Below, one piece after another: positions 1 to 11,061 of a stretch of DNA of 64,000 bases (position 1 is the first letter of the stretch; each line of letters starts with the position of its first letter). The DNA is from Malaya genurostris. Lineage: Eukaryota; Arthropoda; Insecta; Diptera; Culicidae. The notes beneath the pieces were generated by a model, which saw only the letters and a list, made by a program, of their open reading frames with translations, did no database searches and was not told where the DNA came from. The position numbers and the translations under genes were made by a program. The stretch spans positions 235,444,666 to 235,508,665 of the forward strand of contig NC_080571.1 in NCBI RefSeq assembly GCF_030247185.1. Reading direction: 5' to 3'.

Positions 1-10
1 GTGGAGATAA

Positions 11-250
11 TTTTCACAATTTGAGAGTCGCGATGAGTATCAAAACATCGCAGTGTTTGGGGCTCGATACACGAGGGGCTCAACATAATCGGTATACTTT
101 CAAATGGCTGGTGCTCACATACCGGTGTCAGATGGGTGGTTTTACAGAATCCTTCCTGGTGGAGACCCCAACAAAGTACAGATACAATTACCAGCGAAAC
201 AATTAATATCCGCTCGAAGTTGATGATTAAAATTTTTCGAAACTCTGTGT
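11..250 (+). pseudogene. Coding-like remnant, unidentified
   Basis: Frame 2 reads from about base 11 with protein-like composition (DEYQNIAVFGARYTRG, then HIPVSDGWFYRILPGG). One TAA interrupts it near base 86, and it ends at tandem stops near 220. I do not recognise the family. It could be the decayed end of a retroelement ORF or of a host exon that begins left of the window. A second frame is also open over 21..206 but has no recognisable motif. Confidence 0.22.
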
Positions 251-703
251 CATAATACATATTGCGTCTGCTTTTATTTTTACTCAAAAAAGATATCTCT
301 AATCATGATGCTGAGTTCTTAAAAACCCACAAAATCACGACATTCGTTGCACAAATTCATTGGAACGTTTCAAAACGTCAACGGAGTGAATAATAAAAGT
401 TTAATGACATAACAGTGAGAGTAGAATTCATTGCTGGCTAACAAGGAGTAACTGTAATTGTTCGCAATGAATTTTCCTTACGTGATTTACAATCTTGAAT
501 TTCTTCAATTTTTTATATGCAAAGCTATATATATAAGAGAATCGCTAACCCGTGGAGACTGACTTGTATGATGAAACGATGTGAACTGGATGATTCCGAA
601 TTTTATTCATTGTGTGTCGGCGATTAATTCAAACATGTTTGAGACGTGCGCCACAGATGCTACTGGTAGTCCGCCATCTATGGTAATGAATCTGTTTCAA
701 TGC
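251..703. other. Gene-free stretch, nothing recognised
   Basis: AT-rich sequence with no open frame of note, no terminal repeats and no RNA fold that I could recognise. Confidence 0.3.
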
Positions 704-705
704 TA

Positions 706-1286
706 CAGGGTCCGGCACTCGAAGTGTAACCAATTAAAAAGGCCATAAATTCAGTTTGGAAAATTACTTTTACTTAATTCAAAGTACAAAATGTGTAAAA
801 ATAATACAAAATTCAGAATCAATTCACTTTTGCTCGATATGACCACCTTTTGCTTTGACTATGGCTTTGAGACGGTCAAAAAACGAATCGCAAGCTGCCC
901 GAATGTGACTTGCAGGTGTATTTTAGCCCACTCGCGGACAATAACTTTTTTCAGCGCCTCGAGACTGGTGTATCTTTTAGTTCGGACTTTGCTCTCCAAA
1001 ATAGCCCAAAGAGAATAATCCATTGGATTCGCATCTGGTGAATTTGAGAGCCATTGTGTGGACGTGATGAAGTTCGGAACGTTGTTTTTCAGCCATTCTT
1101 GGTTCACTCGAGCTTTGTGAGACGGTGCCGAGTCCTGCTGAAACGTCCATAGTCTGCCACCGAAATGTTTGTCTGCCCACGGCTTCAAAGCAACATCCAG
1201 AATACTTTCCCGATAATATGTCGCATTTACCTTGACGCCAGGCTCGAAGGTCTGAAGTTGGTTACACTTCGAGTGCCGGACCCTGT
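706..1286 (-). mobile_element. Tc1/mariner DD37D element, internally deleted
   Basis: The element is bounded by perfect inverted terminal repeats of about 28 bp (cagggtccggcactcgaagt at the left, its complement at the right). They are flanked by TA on both sides (704-705 and 1287-1288), the standard Tc1/mariner target duplication. It is only 581 bp because the promoter-proximal half of the transposase gene is missing. The right terminal repeat runs almost directly into the middle of the transposase reading frame. Such internally deleted copies depend on a full-length relative for movement. Confidence 0.85.
859..1257 (-). pseudogene. DD37D mariner transposase, C-terminal part
   Basis: This is the C-terminal catalytic half of an IS630/Tc1/mariner transposase. 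QQDSAPSHKA carries the second catalytic aspartate and NSPDANPMDYSLW carries the third. Exactly 37 residues separate the two aspartates, so the signature is DD37D, as in the mosquito ITmD37D/maT group. The frame is open to its natural stop at 859 (FLTVSKP). The N-terminal helix-turn-helix and the first aspartate are deleted. The frame continues rightward through the terminal repeat to an ATG at 1338 outside the element, which I regard as fortuitous. Confidence 0.82.
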
Positions 1287-1288
1287 AG

Positions 1289-1710
1289 TTACGAATGTGT
1301 AAGATTTGTACATTAGGGTGCCAATATTTAGGGGTCATCTCTAATTTCGTGAAGCGATAATACTCTACAGTTTAAGCACCTCAAAAAAGTCACTATGTAA
1401 AACTTTGGAGTAAATCGGATATTGGTAAGTTGGTGTCGCCCGCGGTCAAAGTTCGAAAACTATCGGTCTTGAAAAATCACCACAGAGAGAAAGGTACATG
1501 AAATTTTCCGAAATCGAAAAAAATTGTCGATGCTAAATGTCTTAGAATTGCTTGAAACGTCGAGATCTCAATTTTTTAAATCAGTTGAGAATTTTTGAGA
1601 TTTTCGAAATCGAAAGAACAATATTTTTTAATGTAAAACTTTTTTGATTGATCGACAAAAAATAATGTTACGAATAATCCATTCAAATTTATTTAACTAG
1701 TAGCTTAATC
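1289..1710. other. Gene-free stretch, repeat-like
   Basis: No open frame. The sequence (runs such as attttcgaaatcgaaaga) resembles low-complexity dispersed mosquito repeat, but no boundaries are visible. Confidence 0.25.
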
Positions 1711-1723
1711 AAGACCATGACAT

Positions 1724-2889
1724 GACCCATTCAAGTACAAATCGCGCCCGATGTTGCCTAACTTCGGTGAACTCAGTTCGGTTTCACATCTCAACCAAGT
1801 CAGTCGATAAACCAAAACCGCTTACGTTCGGGACGGAAGAAACCAAGTACAATATTGTGTAGTGAACAATAGAACGGTCTCGAAATGAGTGAACCAAACG
1901 AACAAAAGCTACCGCCGGTACGAAAGAATACAATTATTGTTGACTTCAGACAGTGAAAAATTCGACCTTCGATACAAGAACTTGAAGGTTTGCTTAAGGA
2001 GCAAATGCATCTTGACATTAAACGTGTGCTAAAGAGTTGGATGCAATTCAATTCGCTAAAGACAATAATAATGTGCACTATGTGGAGCATGAAAATATCA
2101 AGTACAACATTCCAGTATATATGGAAGATAGTGCTATAGAAGAGCGTGTGCATGATCTTCCCTCAAGCGTCAACGATTCTTATATTCGCGCAACTATGTC
2201 CCAATACGGAGAGATTCTCTCTATCGAAAAAGAAAAGTGGAAGAAATTTTTCCCTGGTATTCTAAATGGCGTACGTTTGTTACGCATGCGCTTGAGGAGG
2301 CCTATACCTTCTTATGTGACATTCGGTCAGCATACAAGAATCCCGTGCAAATCACTTGTTACCTATGACAATCAAATGGCCACATGTCAATATTGCCAAA
2401 AAGCTGTTCACTACGGTAGCCATGTGATAAACCGGACAAGGAAACAACTATACCAAAGGACAACGGTGCTTCCTTCACACCAACCCCAAGCAACCCCAGT
2501 ACACCTGTGGCAGTCACCAACAACAGTGAAGCATCCCCTTCAACGAAACCATCCAACGTAACCCCTATAGAACAAAGTACACCAGCTGCAGTTAACAGCT
2601 TACCATCCAACCAACCAGCAACTGCAAACAATGTACAACAAGGCGCATCTACAGCAACTAGCAACGAAATCAACAACAATACCATCGATGTGGCAATGGA
2701 TGACGAGACGAACCACGAACAAACTGCCCCTCAATCCTCGTAGGAGGAAAATGGAAGCTCCTCTCCCCCTAGAAAAAGGGTGACAACGAGATCCAATACA
2801 AATAAAATTTTTATCTAAAAACTCAACTAAATCGGCCACGTAAAGCTTGTACGCAAATAGGCCTGAATAAAATATCTTTTAAATAAAAA
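1724..2889 (+). mobile_element. ORF1-only non-LTR-type retroelement with 13-bp TSD
   Basis: The insertion is flanked by a perfect 13-bp direct repeat, aagaccatgacat, at 1711..1723 and 2890..2902. It contains a 5' leader of about 160 bp, a single gag-like ORF1 and a short 3' tail with AATAAA-type signals (gcctgaataaaatatctttt) ending in an A-rich stretch. No endonuclease or reverse transcriptase sequence lies between ORF1 and the tail. The duplication and A-rich end are typical of target-primed reverse transcription, so this complete 1.17-kb unit was mobilised in trans or arose from a longer element by loss of ORF2. Confidence 0.8.
1885..2743 (+). pseudogene. Gag-like ORF1 with CCHC knuckle, frameshifted
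   Basis: The likely start is ATG 1885 (MSEPNEQKLPPVRKN), with a TGA after 23 codons. The reading then continues in another frame from about 2030 (FAKDNNNVHYVEHENIKYNI, then VHDLPSSVNDSYIRATMSQY). This middle part resembles ORF1 proteins of mosquito non-LTR elements, with an RNA-binding-like region before a zinc knuckle C-QY-C-QKAV-H at about 2387..2420. The last knuckle cysteine is lost to a frameshift at about 2422; the frame used by 2507..2743 supplies TGT exactly there. The tail is rich in Thr, Pro, Ser and Asn and ends at 2743. Two frame changes and one nonsense codon make it inactive. Confidence 0.75.
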
Positions 2890-2902
2890 AAGACCATGAC
2901 AT

Positions 2903-3699
2903 CCGCTATTAGTCCTTGTTATCGGAGCCATTCTTCGCATTGAACTCTTGAGTATAGATCTTGATGTCAGCCTCCGGAATCATGTCCACTGATTCTCTTT
3001 GTCCTGTAATTCGGTAGTATTGAGTGGTGCATACTATCGAAATATAGTAAAGTTGGGGAAAACAACTTGATGAGCGCAGTGTATGTTTGAGCACGTAGCA
3101 GAAAATTGTGGAGTAATGTGGAGCGTGTCAACCTGGTAATGTGGAGCGTGTCAACCTAGTATACTAGATTATAACAGAACACTATCCGAGGGCAGTTTGT
3201 GTTCTCCACAACTCGGCCAACGGACTTTGCTCAGTTCCACAATTTGTTGCTTTACGTGACATGCCTCGCTGGAGGTAAAACTGTTCGTTGTCCATAACAA
3301 TAGACGAATTTTAAGCCAACTCGAACAAATGCTGGCACTACACTCTCAGATTTGAAAGAAACTTCTGGACATGTAGACTTTGTCACAAAAATCCACTTTA
3401 CATACTTTGCAGTTCTTTAAAAATTCACTAAATTTTTTAATCAGTGTAATTTGACTTCAAGTTTTGTCGTGAATACTAGGGGGGCCTTTTCAAAATTTAC
3501 CCTCTGAGAGAGTGATAAGTTTTTGATCGTGAATATCTCTTGTTGTATCTAACGAATCAACATAATTTTTGCTACATGCCATCGGAAATATGATCACAAT
3601 TTTATGATAAAATTTTCAGTTGTGACATAATCTCAAAAAATTCAAAATTTAACTTTTCTGAAATGTTTGGTATAAACGAGTATCAAAGAGAATAATTCA
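2903..3699. other. Gene-free stretch with short tandem duplication
   Basis: No gene seen. A 21-bp unit is repeated exactly at 3114..3134 and 3137..3157 (core gtggagcgtgtcaacct). 3470..3520 resembles 34655..34715 (shared ctctgagagagt), so part of this is dispersed repeat. Confidence 0.4.
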
Positions 3700-4035
3700 A
3701 AAGGCGCGTATGCCTTTCTCTTATGTTGAAAGCTCATAGCTCAGTGATCTGTGAAAGGATTTATATAATCTAACTACCAATAGAATCGATATTTTTCAAC
3801 TTAAACGTGTATAGAAACAGCATTGAAGTATTTCAATAGTACACTATTGAAAAACCTGTCTCATTTGACCCATGTCAACACCAGCCAATCAGAACGCGTT
3901 CTGAGGAGAGAACAAAATATCTGCTGCTGTACAACAAATCGTTCGAGAAAAATGTTTCGAACAGTGCGTAGTGAGTTCCACAATTTGGTCCTTCTGAAAG
4001 GCAGCATCCGTACAGCATCCGGATAGTTTCTTTCA
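3700..4035. repeat. Dispersed repeat related to 30340..30420
   Basis: The segment begins with a small fold-back (aaaggcgcgtatgccttt). It contains tatttcaatagtacactattg, which matches the reverse complement of 30350..30400, where the same order (cttaaac.tgtat, tttcaatag) recurs. The two copies are in opposite orientation. No transposase is present, so it is a non-autonomous repeat of unknown class. Confidence 0.4.
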
Positions 4036-5200
4036 ATGAAATGCAAATCCGAAATGAAATATCGAAATTAAAATTCTATATGTTGCTATTTTTATAGCCG
4101 TTAACAAAAAAAGCAAGCCTCTCAACAAAAATTTGTATCAGTTTGGACTCTAACGCCACTGCGAGCAGATGTATTGTGTGTCGTTTGCAAAGCTAGTTTC
4201 GCTTCCGACAAGAGCGATTACGTCACAGCTGCCAGTCATTTGCATTGGTGAAAAAGCAACGGTGGAGAGCATTACACAAAATCAGCCGTTCTAATGGCTT
4301 TAGAAGTTTTCTGAAAAACTATTACGATTTCTTGCTCGCAAATCGAAGCTAAAAAACCTCAGTTTAGTGCAAATCTAAAACTGTTTGATTTGATTTTTGC
4401 ACTTTTCGCTGTGTGAAATTCACAGTAATCTAGATTAAGTTAAGCCTTCTTTGTTTTTGCGAAAAATGTGGAAAAGGGGAATGCTTGCATAATTCATACA
4501 ATTGAGCAACTAATTGATATTCGGAAGTGTTAAGGAACATTAAGTTGTTTTCGTATTTACGACATCCAGTTATGTCTCTGACATTATCCACCCGCCTTTT
4601 TTAAGATCGATTTTTGCAGTATGGGGTTCGATAAGTAATTTATTTAAAAATTTGAATTACATTAGGGATTAGAATTTTTATTTAAAAATTTGACTAGTTT
4701 TGTGAGCATCACTAGCACAACAATTTTCAATAGGATTTGTCATTTTTCTACTATATATTTTTTTAAATAGATTATTATGAATAGTATAGACAGTCTAGAT
4801 AAATTTTGGAAAAAAAACCATGGAATCAAAGTAGCTTTTGTAATAAAGTCTATATGTCGAAAAAGTTCTATTCAAATCTGAGACGGTGTTGACAAACCGG
4901 AATACGATTTGGCGTGAAACTCGTCTTTTCGAATCCCACACTGAAAAACATAAACGATTTTCAAAAATTCAATTCGATTCACAAAATAAAACACGATATT
5001 CGATAAAAATGAAATTATGTCCCAAGGTAGATAATTATTTTCCCTGTCAAGTTTCCATATGTTGCAAGATGGACATTTTTAAAGAAAAACACTTTTACTT
5101 CGATTTATTCATTTTAGTTGATTTGACGTAAAGTCGCCATAGCTAAATTTAGTTTTTGCAAAGACTAAGCGGAAATATATATTTTAGAAGTCAAATGAAT
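4036..5200. other. Gene-free stretch, nothing recognised
   Basis: AT-rich sequence. One 81-codon open frame (4886..5131 +) has no recognisable motif and an ordinary AT-driven composition. No terminal repeats were seen. Confidence 0.25.
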
Positions 5201-5202
5201 TT

Positions 5203-5385
5203 TTGGAAAAAAGATACGCTCAGAGACAGGATTCGAACCTGCGTTCTTATGCATTCCGTGCATACGCGCTACCATTTCGCCTGTGTCTATCACAAGGCTT
5301 AGGGTTTTTCAGATGTGTCTATCATAAGGCTTAGGGTGGCAGGTTCGAGTCCTGCCTCTGAGCATATCTTTTTCCAAAAATCATC
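5203..5385. repeat. tRNA-like inverted pair (SINE-derived fold-back)
   Basis: Two tRNA T-arm/B-box sequences face each other. On the minus strand is GGTTCGAATCC at about 5229..5241, preceded by a D-arm-like GCGAAATGGTAGCGC. On the plus strand is GGTTCGAGTCC at about 5341..5354. Their outer flanks (tttttggaaaaaagata and tatctttttccaaaaatc) are also complementary, giving an imperfect palindrome of about 180 bp. The acceptor strands do not pair in either half, so this is not a working tRNA gene. Confidence 0.5.
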
Positions 5386-5750
5386 TTCTCTGTGAGTTTC
5401 TCATTCATTTGGCTTCTTCAATATATGTTTCCAGTTTTTTTATCCAGCACTAATATCGGGCACCTAGCAATATTGTATTCGGTGTAATATTCTCACAAAT
5501 TGAGTTTCATTGGAGTCATGGATGATAATAACTTGCAGTTTAGTTTACTTTTCTATATAAAAACACTGGATAACAAAAATTCAAATAGGACAAGAAAATA
5601 TTTTTGCTAGAAAAAATTGTTTTGCTTAACTGCCTTGCAATGTATGAACCATTGGTATGGAATATAATCAAAATTTTAGAAAAAAAATTGTAAATTGATT
5701 TTAAATTATTAAAGTTAGTTTTATTTTTGAGTGTAGGATTCGAGGATTTT
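5386..5750. other. Gene-free stretch, nothing recognised
   Basis: AT-rich sequence without a credible open frame, terminal repeat or RNA feature. Confidence 0.25.
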
Positions 5751-5864
5751 TATCCTTTCTTATATTGAAAGGTTATGCAATCACTGTGAAAACCAACTTT
5801 TCAACCGAGGGCCGGAAGGCCGAACGTCATATACCATTCGACTCAACTCGACGAACTGAGCAAA

Positions 5865-5875
5865 TGTGTGTGTGT

Positions 5876-5936
<61 letters not shown>
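5865..5936. repeat. (TG)n microsatellite
   Basis: About 72 bp of TG dinucleotides with one TA interruption, placed at the same internal position as shorter TG tracts in the other copies of this repeat family. Confidence 0.95.
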
Positions 5937-5939
<3 letters not shown>

Positions 5940-6713
5940 AACAAAAATGTACACTCGATTTTTCTCGCAGATGGCTGGACCGATTTTCACAAACTTAGAT
6001 TCAAATGAAAGGTCTCTTGGTCCCATAGGGTGTTATTGAATTGTACCCGGATCGGACTTCCGGTTCGGGAGTAACGGTATAAAATGTGCAAAAATATGAA
6101 GAAAAAGTGCACTCTATTTCTTCAGAGACCACTCAACCGATTTTCTTCAACTAAGATTTAAATTGAAGGCCTTGTAGTCTTATTGAATTTCATCTGGATC
6201 CAACTTCCGGTCCGAGGTTATGGGGTAAAATGTACAAAATGAACTAAACACGTGCAATCGATTTTCTCAGATACCGCTGATCCCATTCTTATAAACTTAG
6301 ATTCAAATGAAAGGTCTCACGATGCCACATAAAATTCCTGAATTTCATCCGGATGTGACTACAAATTCCAGAGTTATAGGGTAAAGTGTGTTCAATATTG
6401 TACATCGTCACTTAAACCGCCGAAAAAAAACCGTAAAAAATTAGAGAGACGTTTAGAGTACGATAGCGAAATCGTATAAACTCTTCAAAAGTTGAATAAA
6501 AACTAGTGAAGTTGGTACGTCATGTTAGTTGGTGACCGTACGAAACGACTTCGATTATACCGGTTCTCTGGTTCCGGTGCTGGAAGTACATATAATAGTG
6601 AACTACGCGAGCAAAGCACTGTTTTATTATGTATATTATACTAGTTAGTGCACAAACAATCCCTTGGTTTCTTTCAAAAATCGAAGAGAAACATTTTGAA
6701 AAGAATTCCACAG

Positions 6714-6715
<2 letters not shown>

Positions 6716-6752
<37 letters not shown>
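6716..6752. repeat. (TA)n microsatellite
   Basis: About 36 bp of alternating TA just before the gagaaaggcat right end of repeat copy A. Confidence 0.9.
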
Positions 6753-6755
<3 letters not shown>

Positions 6756-6790
6756 AAGGCATCATTACACCACTAGGAGGATTAAAACAG

Positions 6791-7049
6791 GGTTTTTTCA
6801 GTATCTTTACTCAAAAATTTGACAGGTTTTGTAAAAACAATTCGAAAAAAATACCAAAATGGAATCTTATACTGGTAAAAACAAGCTGACGGCAATAATT
6901 CTTCATAACATAATTAGTTACAAAATGATTATTTAGGCTTTCAATCATCACATCTTTTTTCATATTGCACATTTGCATTTAAAAAAAAGAACAATGATTT
7001 TTCATGGGTTTAACTTCACCCGTACTGACGAAACTACCCATGTAGCATC
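6791..7049. other. Gene-free spacer between repeats
   Basis: AT-rich sequence between two opposed copies of the large dispersed repeat; nothing else recognised. Confidence 0.25.
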
Positions 7050-8011
7050 AATCCTAGTAACCCATGAGTCAGCGGACAAAATTTGACAGGTATATCCGAA
7101 GTCGGTTCGGATGGTCAGCAAGTGATGATCTACAAATTGGAAGTGTTGGGTCCAAGTGAGAAAATTTGTATCATCGCACCTGATGATCGTGATGGCTTGA
7201 AATTTCAAATACTCATCACCCTTTAATTCCAGTTCCGGAATCCAGATCCGGATCAAATTCAGAAATTCTGTAAATGACTGTGAGGCCTTTCATTTGAATC
7301 TAAGTTTGAGAAAATCGGTTGAGCCATTGCGGAGAAAAGTGAGTTAGTTCCATTTTGGAGTTTTTGGCCATGGACCGGTATAGCCGAAGTCGATTCATAT
7401 GGTCAGTAACTTATATGGCCTACAAAATGTAACAGTTTTGAGTCAAATTTAGAAGATTTTTTCCCTCTTCTGCATCGTTGCACTAAACGACGGCTTGAAA
7501 TTTCAAACACTCATCACCCTTCAATCCTGGAACTGTAGCGAAAAAAGGGAGTTAGTTTCATTTTGCTAAATTTGACCACTATTTCCGGCACCGGATTCCG
7601 GGAACCGGTATATCCGAAACGAGTTATTAAGGTCCTCAACTGACAGGACCGGTGAACTATTTTTGATTTGACTATTGATTTACTATTTTTGAAATATTAA
7701 ATCATCTTTACATCTTTTTCAATGTAGGCAAACTTTCAAATTTTAGGTTTTTTCACCCTGTAATCCCGGAACCGGAAGTCTGATCTATACTAAATTTTAA
7801 AAAACTTCTATGGGACAATAGTTCCTTTCATCGGAGCCTAAGTTTGTTAACATCGGTTTTGCCAACTCGGAGAAAAGTCAGCACAAACTTTCCACACACG
7901 CAGACATTTTGCGTACTCGACGAACTAAGTCGAGTTTCGGTTGAAAAATCGGTTTTCACGGTGATTGCATAGCATTCTATTACCTTTCTATAGAGAAAGG
8001 CAAAATCCAGT
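7050..8011 (-). repeat. Large mosquito dispersed repeat, copy B (inverted)
   Basis: Read on the minus strand, it starts at ctttctctatagaaagg (about 8009), then tgcaatcaccgtgaaaacc, followed by the same degenerate modules (ttcaaatgaaagg, ccggttcc) as copy A. It lies about 260 bp from copy A in the opposite orientation. No gene was found in it. Confidence 0.55.
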
Positions 8012-8792
8012 GCTCGAAGAACAACCACAAGACAGAGAATGTCGTACTGTAACAACAACGCCCCTGTTAAAGCGGTCAAAAACATCATTTCTGAACTCAA
8101 ATGAGAACTATTTTCCCATCCACCATACCTACCAGACTTTGCCCCTTCCGAATAACTTTTTTTTTCATTAATCATTTTAATTCTCACGCACCCGCTAAAC
8201 TAGACTTCATTTCTGCGGTGTGGTTGGTCGCCACTTGATTACGCCCGAGGCGCCAGAAATGATATTGCACCTCGGTGCAATATCTACCGAGTGTTACATG
8301 AGCAATGTAAACTTTGAGTATGTATGTCTAGCGGCTCAAATTCAATGTAAAGTGAAATGTGTTTTGGATTTCTCATTCAATAAGTAATAGTTCAGTAATT
8401 CAGCAGTTCATATTGGTCTGTCATCCTCTCGAAATAAAGTCGATATTGCAAATTAAAAGTAAAAAAAAAACATATGATTTATTAGAGGTTATTTTTCATA
8501 TCCCTAATTGCATATCAAGTTCACTTTTCGCAGTCCAGAAATATTGTTCACACTTTCTATACATTTGCAGTACAATTTTCTTCTTGACAGATTAATCAGA
8601 TTGGCACTCAGGCCCACCGGTTCATTTTTAACCTGAGTTGGTAATTGTAAATTATTGTAAATTTTATTTTCAAATGTAAATTAGTCTCATATCAATTACA
8701 AATATAATGTGTATATTCTAAAAATGATAAGAATACAAAAGGAGCTCACTCGTTGCTAAATTCGAATTGTCGTCGTCGAATGGGCAATACTT
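8012..8792. other. Downstream flank of the acyl-CoA synthetase gene
   Basis: No gene seen. It holds a perfect 22-bp palindrome at 8260..8281 (atattgcacct and its complement). On the minus strand an AATAAA at 8663..8668 lies about 125 bp beyond the stop of the neighbouring gene and is a candidate polyadenylation signal. Confidence 0.35.
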
Positions 8793-11061
8793 TCATTTAT
8801 CGCTCAAAAACGATTCCAGAAGCTTAAACTTTTGAACTTTACCGGAAGCCGTCTTTGGAAAACCTTGAACTATTTTAAGTATTTTCGGGATTTTGAAATG
8901 TGCTAGTTTTCCATAGCAAAAATGTTTAATTTCATCTAAGTTTACCCAATTGTCCTCCACTGGTTCTTTCAGTCGAATATAGGCACAAATTTCCTCGCCT
9001 AGTCTCTCGTCCGGGACCCCGATGCAATGGGATTCCAAAATATTAGGGTGCGAATTCAGCGTATCTTCTATTTCTTTCGGATATATATTTTCACCGCCCC
9101 GAATGATAACTTCTTTAATGCGGCCCACTATTTTCGCGTATCCATCGGGTCGCAGCACGAACTGATCACTGCTTTTCAACCAACGATCAGCTCCAATCAT
9201 CTCCTTGGTACTCTTTTCGTCCTCCCAGTAGCCAAGCATCGTTGCATAGCTACGAATCCACAGTTCTCCAGGTGTTCCGAAGGGAACTGTATTACCATCT
9301 CGGTCGACTACTTTAATTTCAGAGTGATCAATCAAACGACCGACCGAATCCAAGCTTACCTCCGTTGGATCCTCTCGTTCGCAGATAAATGCAGCTCCAG
9401 AAACTTCCGTCATTCCGTGGGACGCTCGAATGCATTTCACTCCAAGAACGTCCCTGATGTCCATGATCAGCTTAGGAGAGTGAGCGGCGGCTCCTATCAC
9501 AGCAATATCTATTGCCGGTAGCTTCACATTCGTCTTACGGAACTCGTTTAACAAATCTACATACATGGTCGGTGTTCCATAGATGACGGTGCATCTGTTA
9601 GGAAAAAAACACAGATCCTTGGCATTTCAATTGAACTCAACGTTGGCTACAGAATCTTACTTTTCCTCAGCAATCGCCCTCAACGATTCGCTAGCCCGGA
9701 ATCCTTCGCCAGGAAAAACCATCGTGGAGCCGTAACTGAGCGCAGACATAGTCCCAAGTACCAGTCCAAAGACATGAAAGAGAGGAACGTGCACGCAAAT
9801 GCGATGCTGCTTACGTTCCAGCTCATTCCGATAGGCTCCGTGACTTCCATTGTTTACCAGACCAAAATGCGATAACAGAGCGGCCTTTGGTTTACCGGTC
9901 GTTCCCGAGGTGAACAGTAAGCAGGCACCACTGTCGGGAGAAATCGACGGTTGTAAGGCTTCGATTTGAGACACTCCTGCCTCTGTTGAAAGCTGATAAA
10001 AATCATCCAACGAAAGCGTTCCACTGTGATGAGGGAATGGTTCCATTTTGAGACAATTGAACGAATCAATTTTATACAATTACTCACGGTAGTTTGCTGG
10101 TTTTTGAATCAACAATAACAGATGACAACGTCGGAACAGCAGAAGATTTAAGTTTTGCTGGAGAAGCGTCGACTAATTCGGGTAGCAATTGCGTTAGTAT
10201 TTCATAATAGTTCTGTGAACGGTAGCGTTCTGCTGCAACCAGTGCTTTCACTCCCACCTTTTTTAAAGCATATTCAAGCTCAGGCAGCTGAGAGGCTTGA
10301 TTGATACCTACCTACATAATAAGAAACATAAGGGATACGGACACCGGAAAGAAACGTCACCCGTCACCATACCGAAATCATTCCAGCTCGAGCTACTGCC
10401 AGCTTCGTCAGATAGTAGGCGGTGCTATTTGCTCCCCAGATTCCGACGCGATCACCTTTTTCCAGGCCAAGTTGATAGAAGGCTGCAGCCAACCGATCTA
10501 CCTAGAATTACAACATTCAGTGGACTACTTGAATTTTGGTTCAATCCAAGCATCAAATATTTTGAATGTACAAACGTTAAACTAACCTTGTTCATCACTT
10601 CAGAATAAGTGTATCCTACATTTTCATGGCATGAACGAACAGCCTCGTTGTTTGGATATTGTTCGACTGCTAATCGTAAGTGTTGGCCTATGTTACGGAA
10701 TAACAATGGCTTTCCTCCAGTATGCTGTACATAGCTTTGATTATTTGTCCCATCTACGTGGAGATCCTTAAACGAGCAATCTAGAGACGACTTTCGAAAC
10801 CACCTATTAAACAAAAAAATTCACAGTACAATTTAAGAAACATAACAGCACCATATGTTGTGATTAATCTACGTTGAAAAAAAATTGTTTACTACACGAA
10901 AGCAACCCAAGATAATACAACAACCGAAAAATGTAGATAACGAACAGAGTAACTGTTTCGACCGAATGCCCGCATCGGTTCATAGGCCACGAATACATTC
11001 TTCAACATGTTCTTTTTTCCCACCTTTTTTGAAGGAACCAAAATTTTCTGCTTCGTAACAT
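8793..11061 (-). CDS. Acyl-CoA synthetase family member 2-like, mitochondrial, six exons
   Basis: This adenylate-forming enzyme activates fatty acids (medium-chain in ACSF2 relatives) to acyl-CoA, using ATP and CoA. My exons are 11061..11024, 10803..10587, 10501..10373, 10311..10088, 10023..9661 and 9594..8793, all with GT-AG introns of 61 to 220 bp. They total 1773 nt, or 590 residues, close to family length. The start MLRSRKFWFLQKR is basic and amphipathic, fitting a mitochondrial presequence. The ATP-binding loop FTSGTTGKPK lies near residues 240-249, HGMTE near 383-387, the hinge GRIKEVIIRGGENIYPKE follows, and the catalytic lysine in ASGK is near 576. The usual TGD before the hinge reads SSD, keeping the aspartate. 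Exon 1 is the least certain part: its donor (AAG|GTGGGA) is weak, but it gives the correct phase. Confidence 0.9.

Larger units (their letters stand above)
5751..6790 (+). repeat. Large mosquito dispersed repeat, copy A
   Basis: The left end is ctttcttatattgaaagg followed by tatgcaatcactgtgaaaa and a block beginning ccattcgactca, then a long (GT)n. The body repeats variants of a module: tcaaatgaaaggtct, then a tccggttc-type motif, then gagttatagggtaa. The right end is gagaaaggcatcattacacc. The same layout recurs at 58041..59815 (plus) and 7050..8011 (minus), with partial copies at 30655..30870, 43740..44430 and 62560..63080. No coding capacity was found; the class is unknown. Confidence 0.6.

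Noticed and set aside
5216..5300. Possible tRNA gene on the minus strand
   Set aside because: D-arm, anticodon region and T-arm look tRNA-like, but the acceptor strands do not pair and a second T-arm faces it, so it is a repeat fossil.
10984..11008. ATG 11008 (MLKNVFVAYEPM...) as start of the acyl-CoA synthetase
   Set aside because: None of the possible donors after it gives the phase needed for the exon starting at 10803, whereas ATG 11061 with a donor at 11024 fits exactly.
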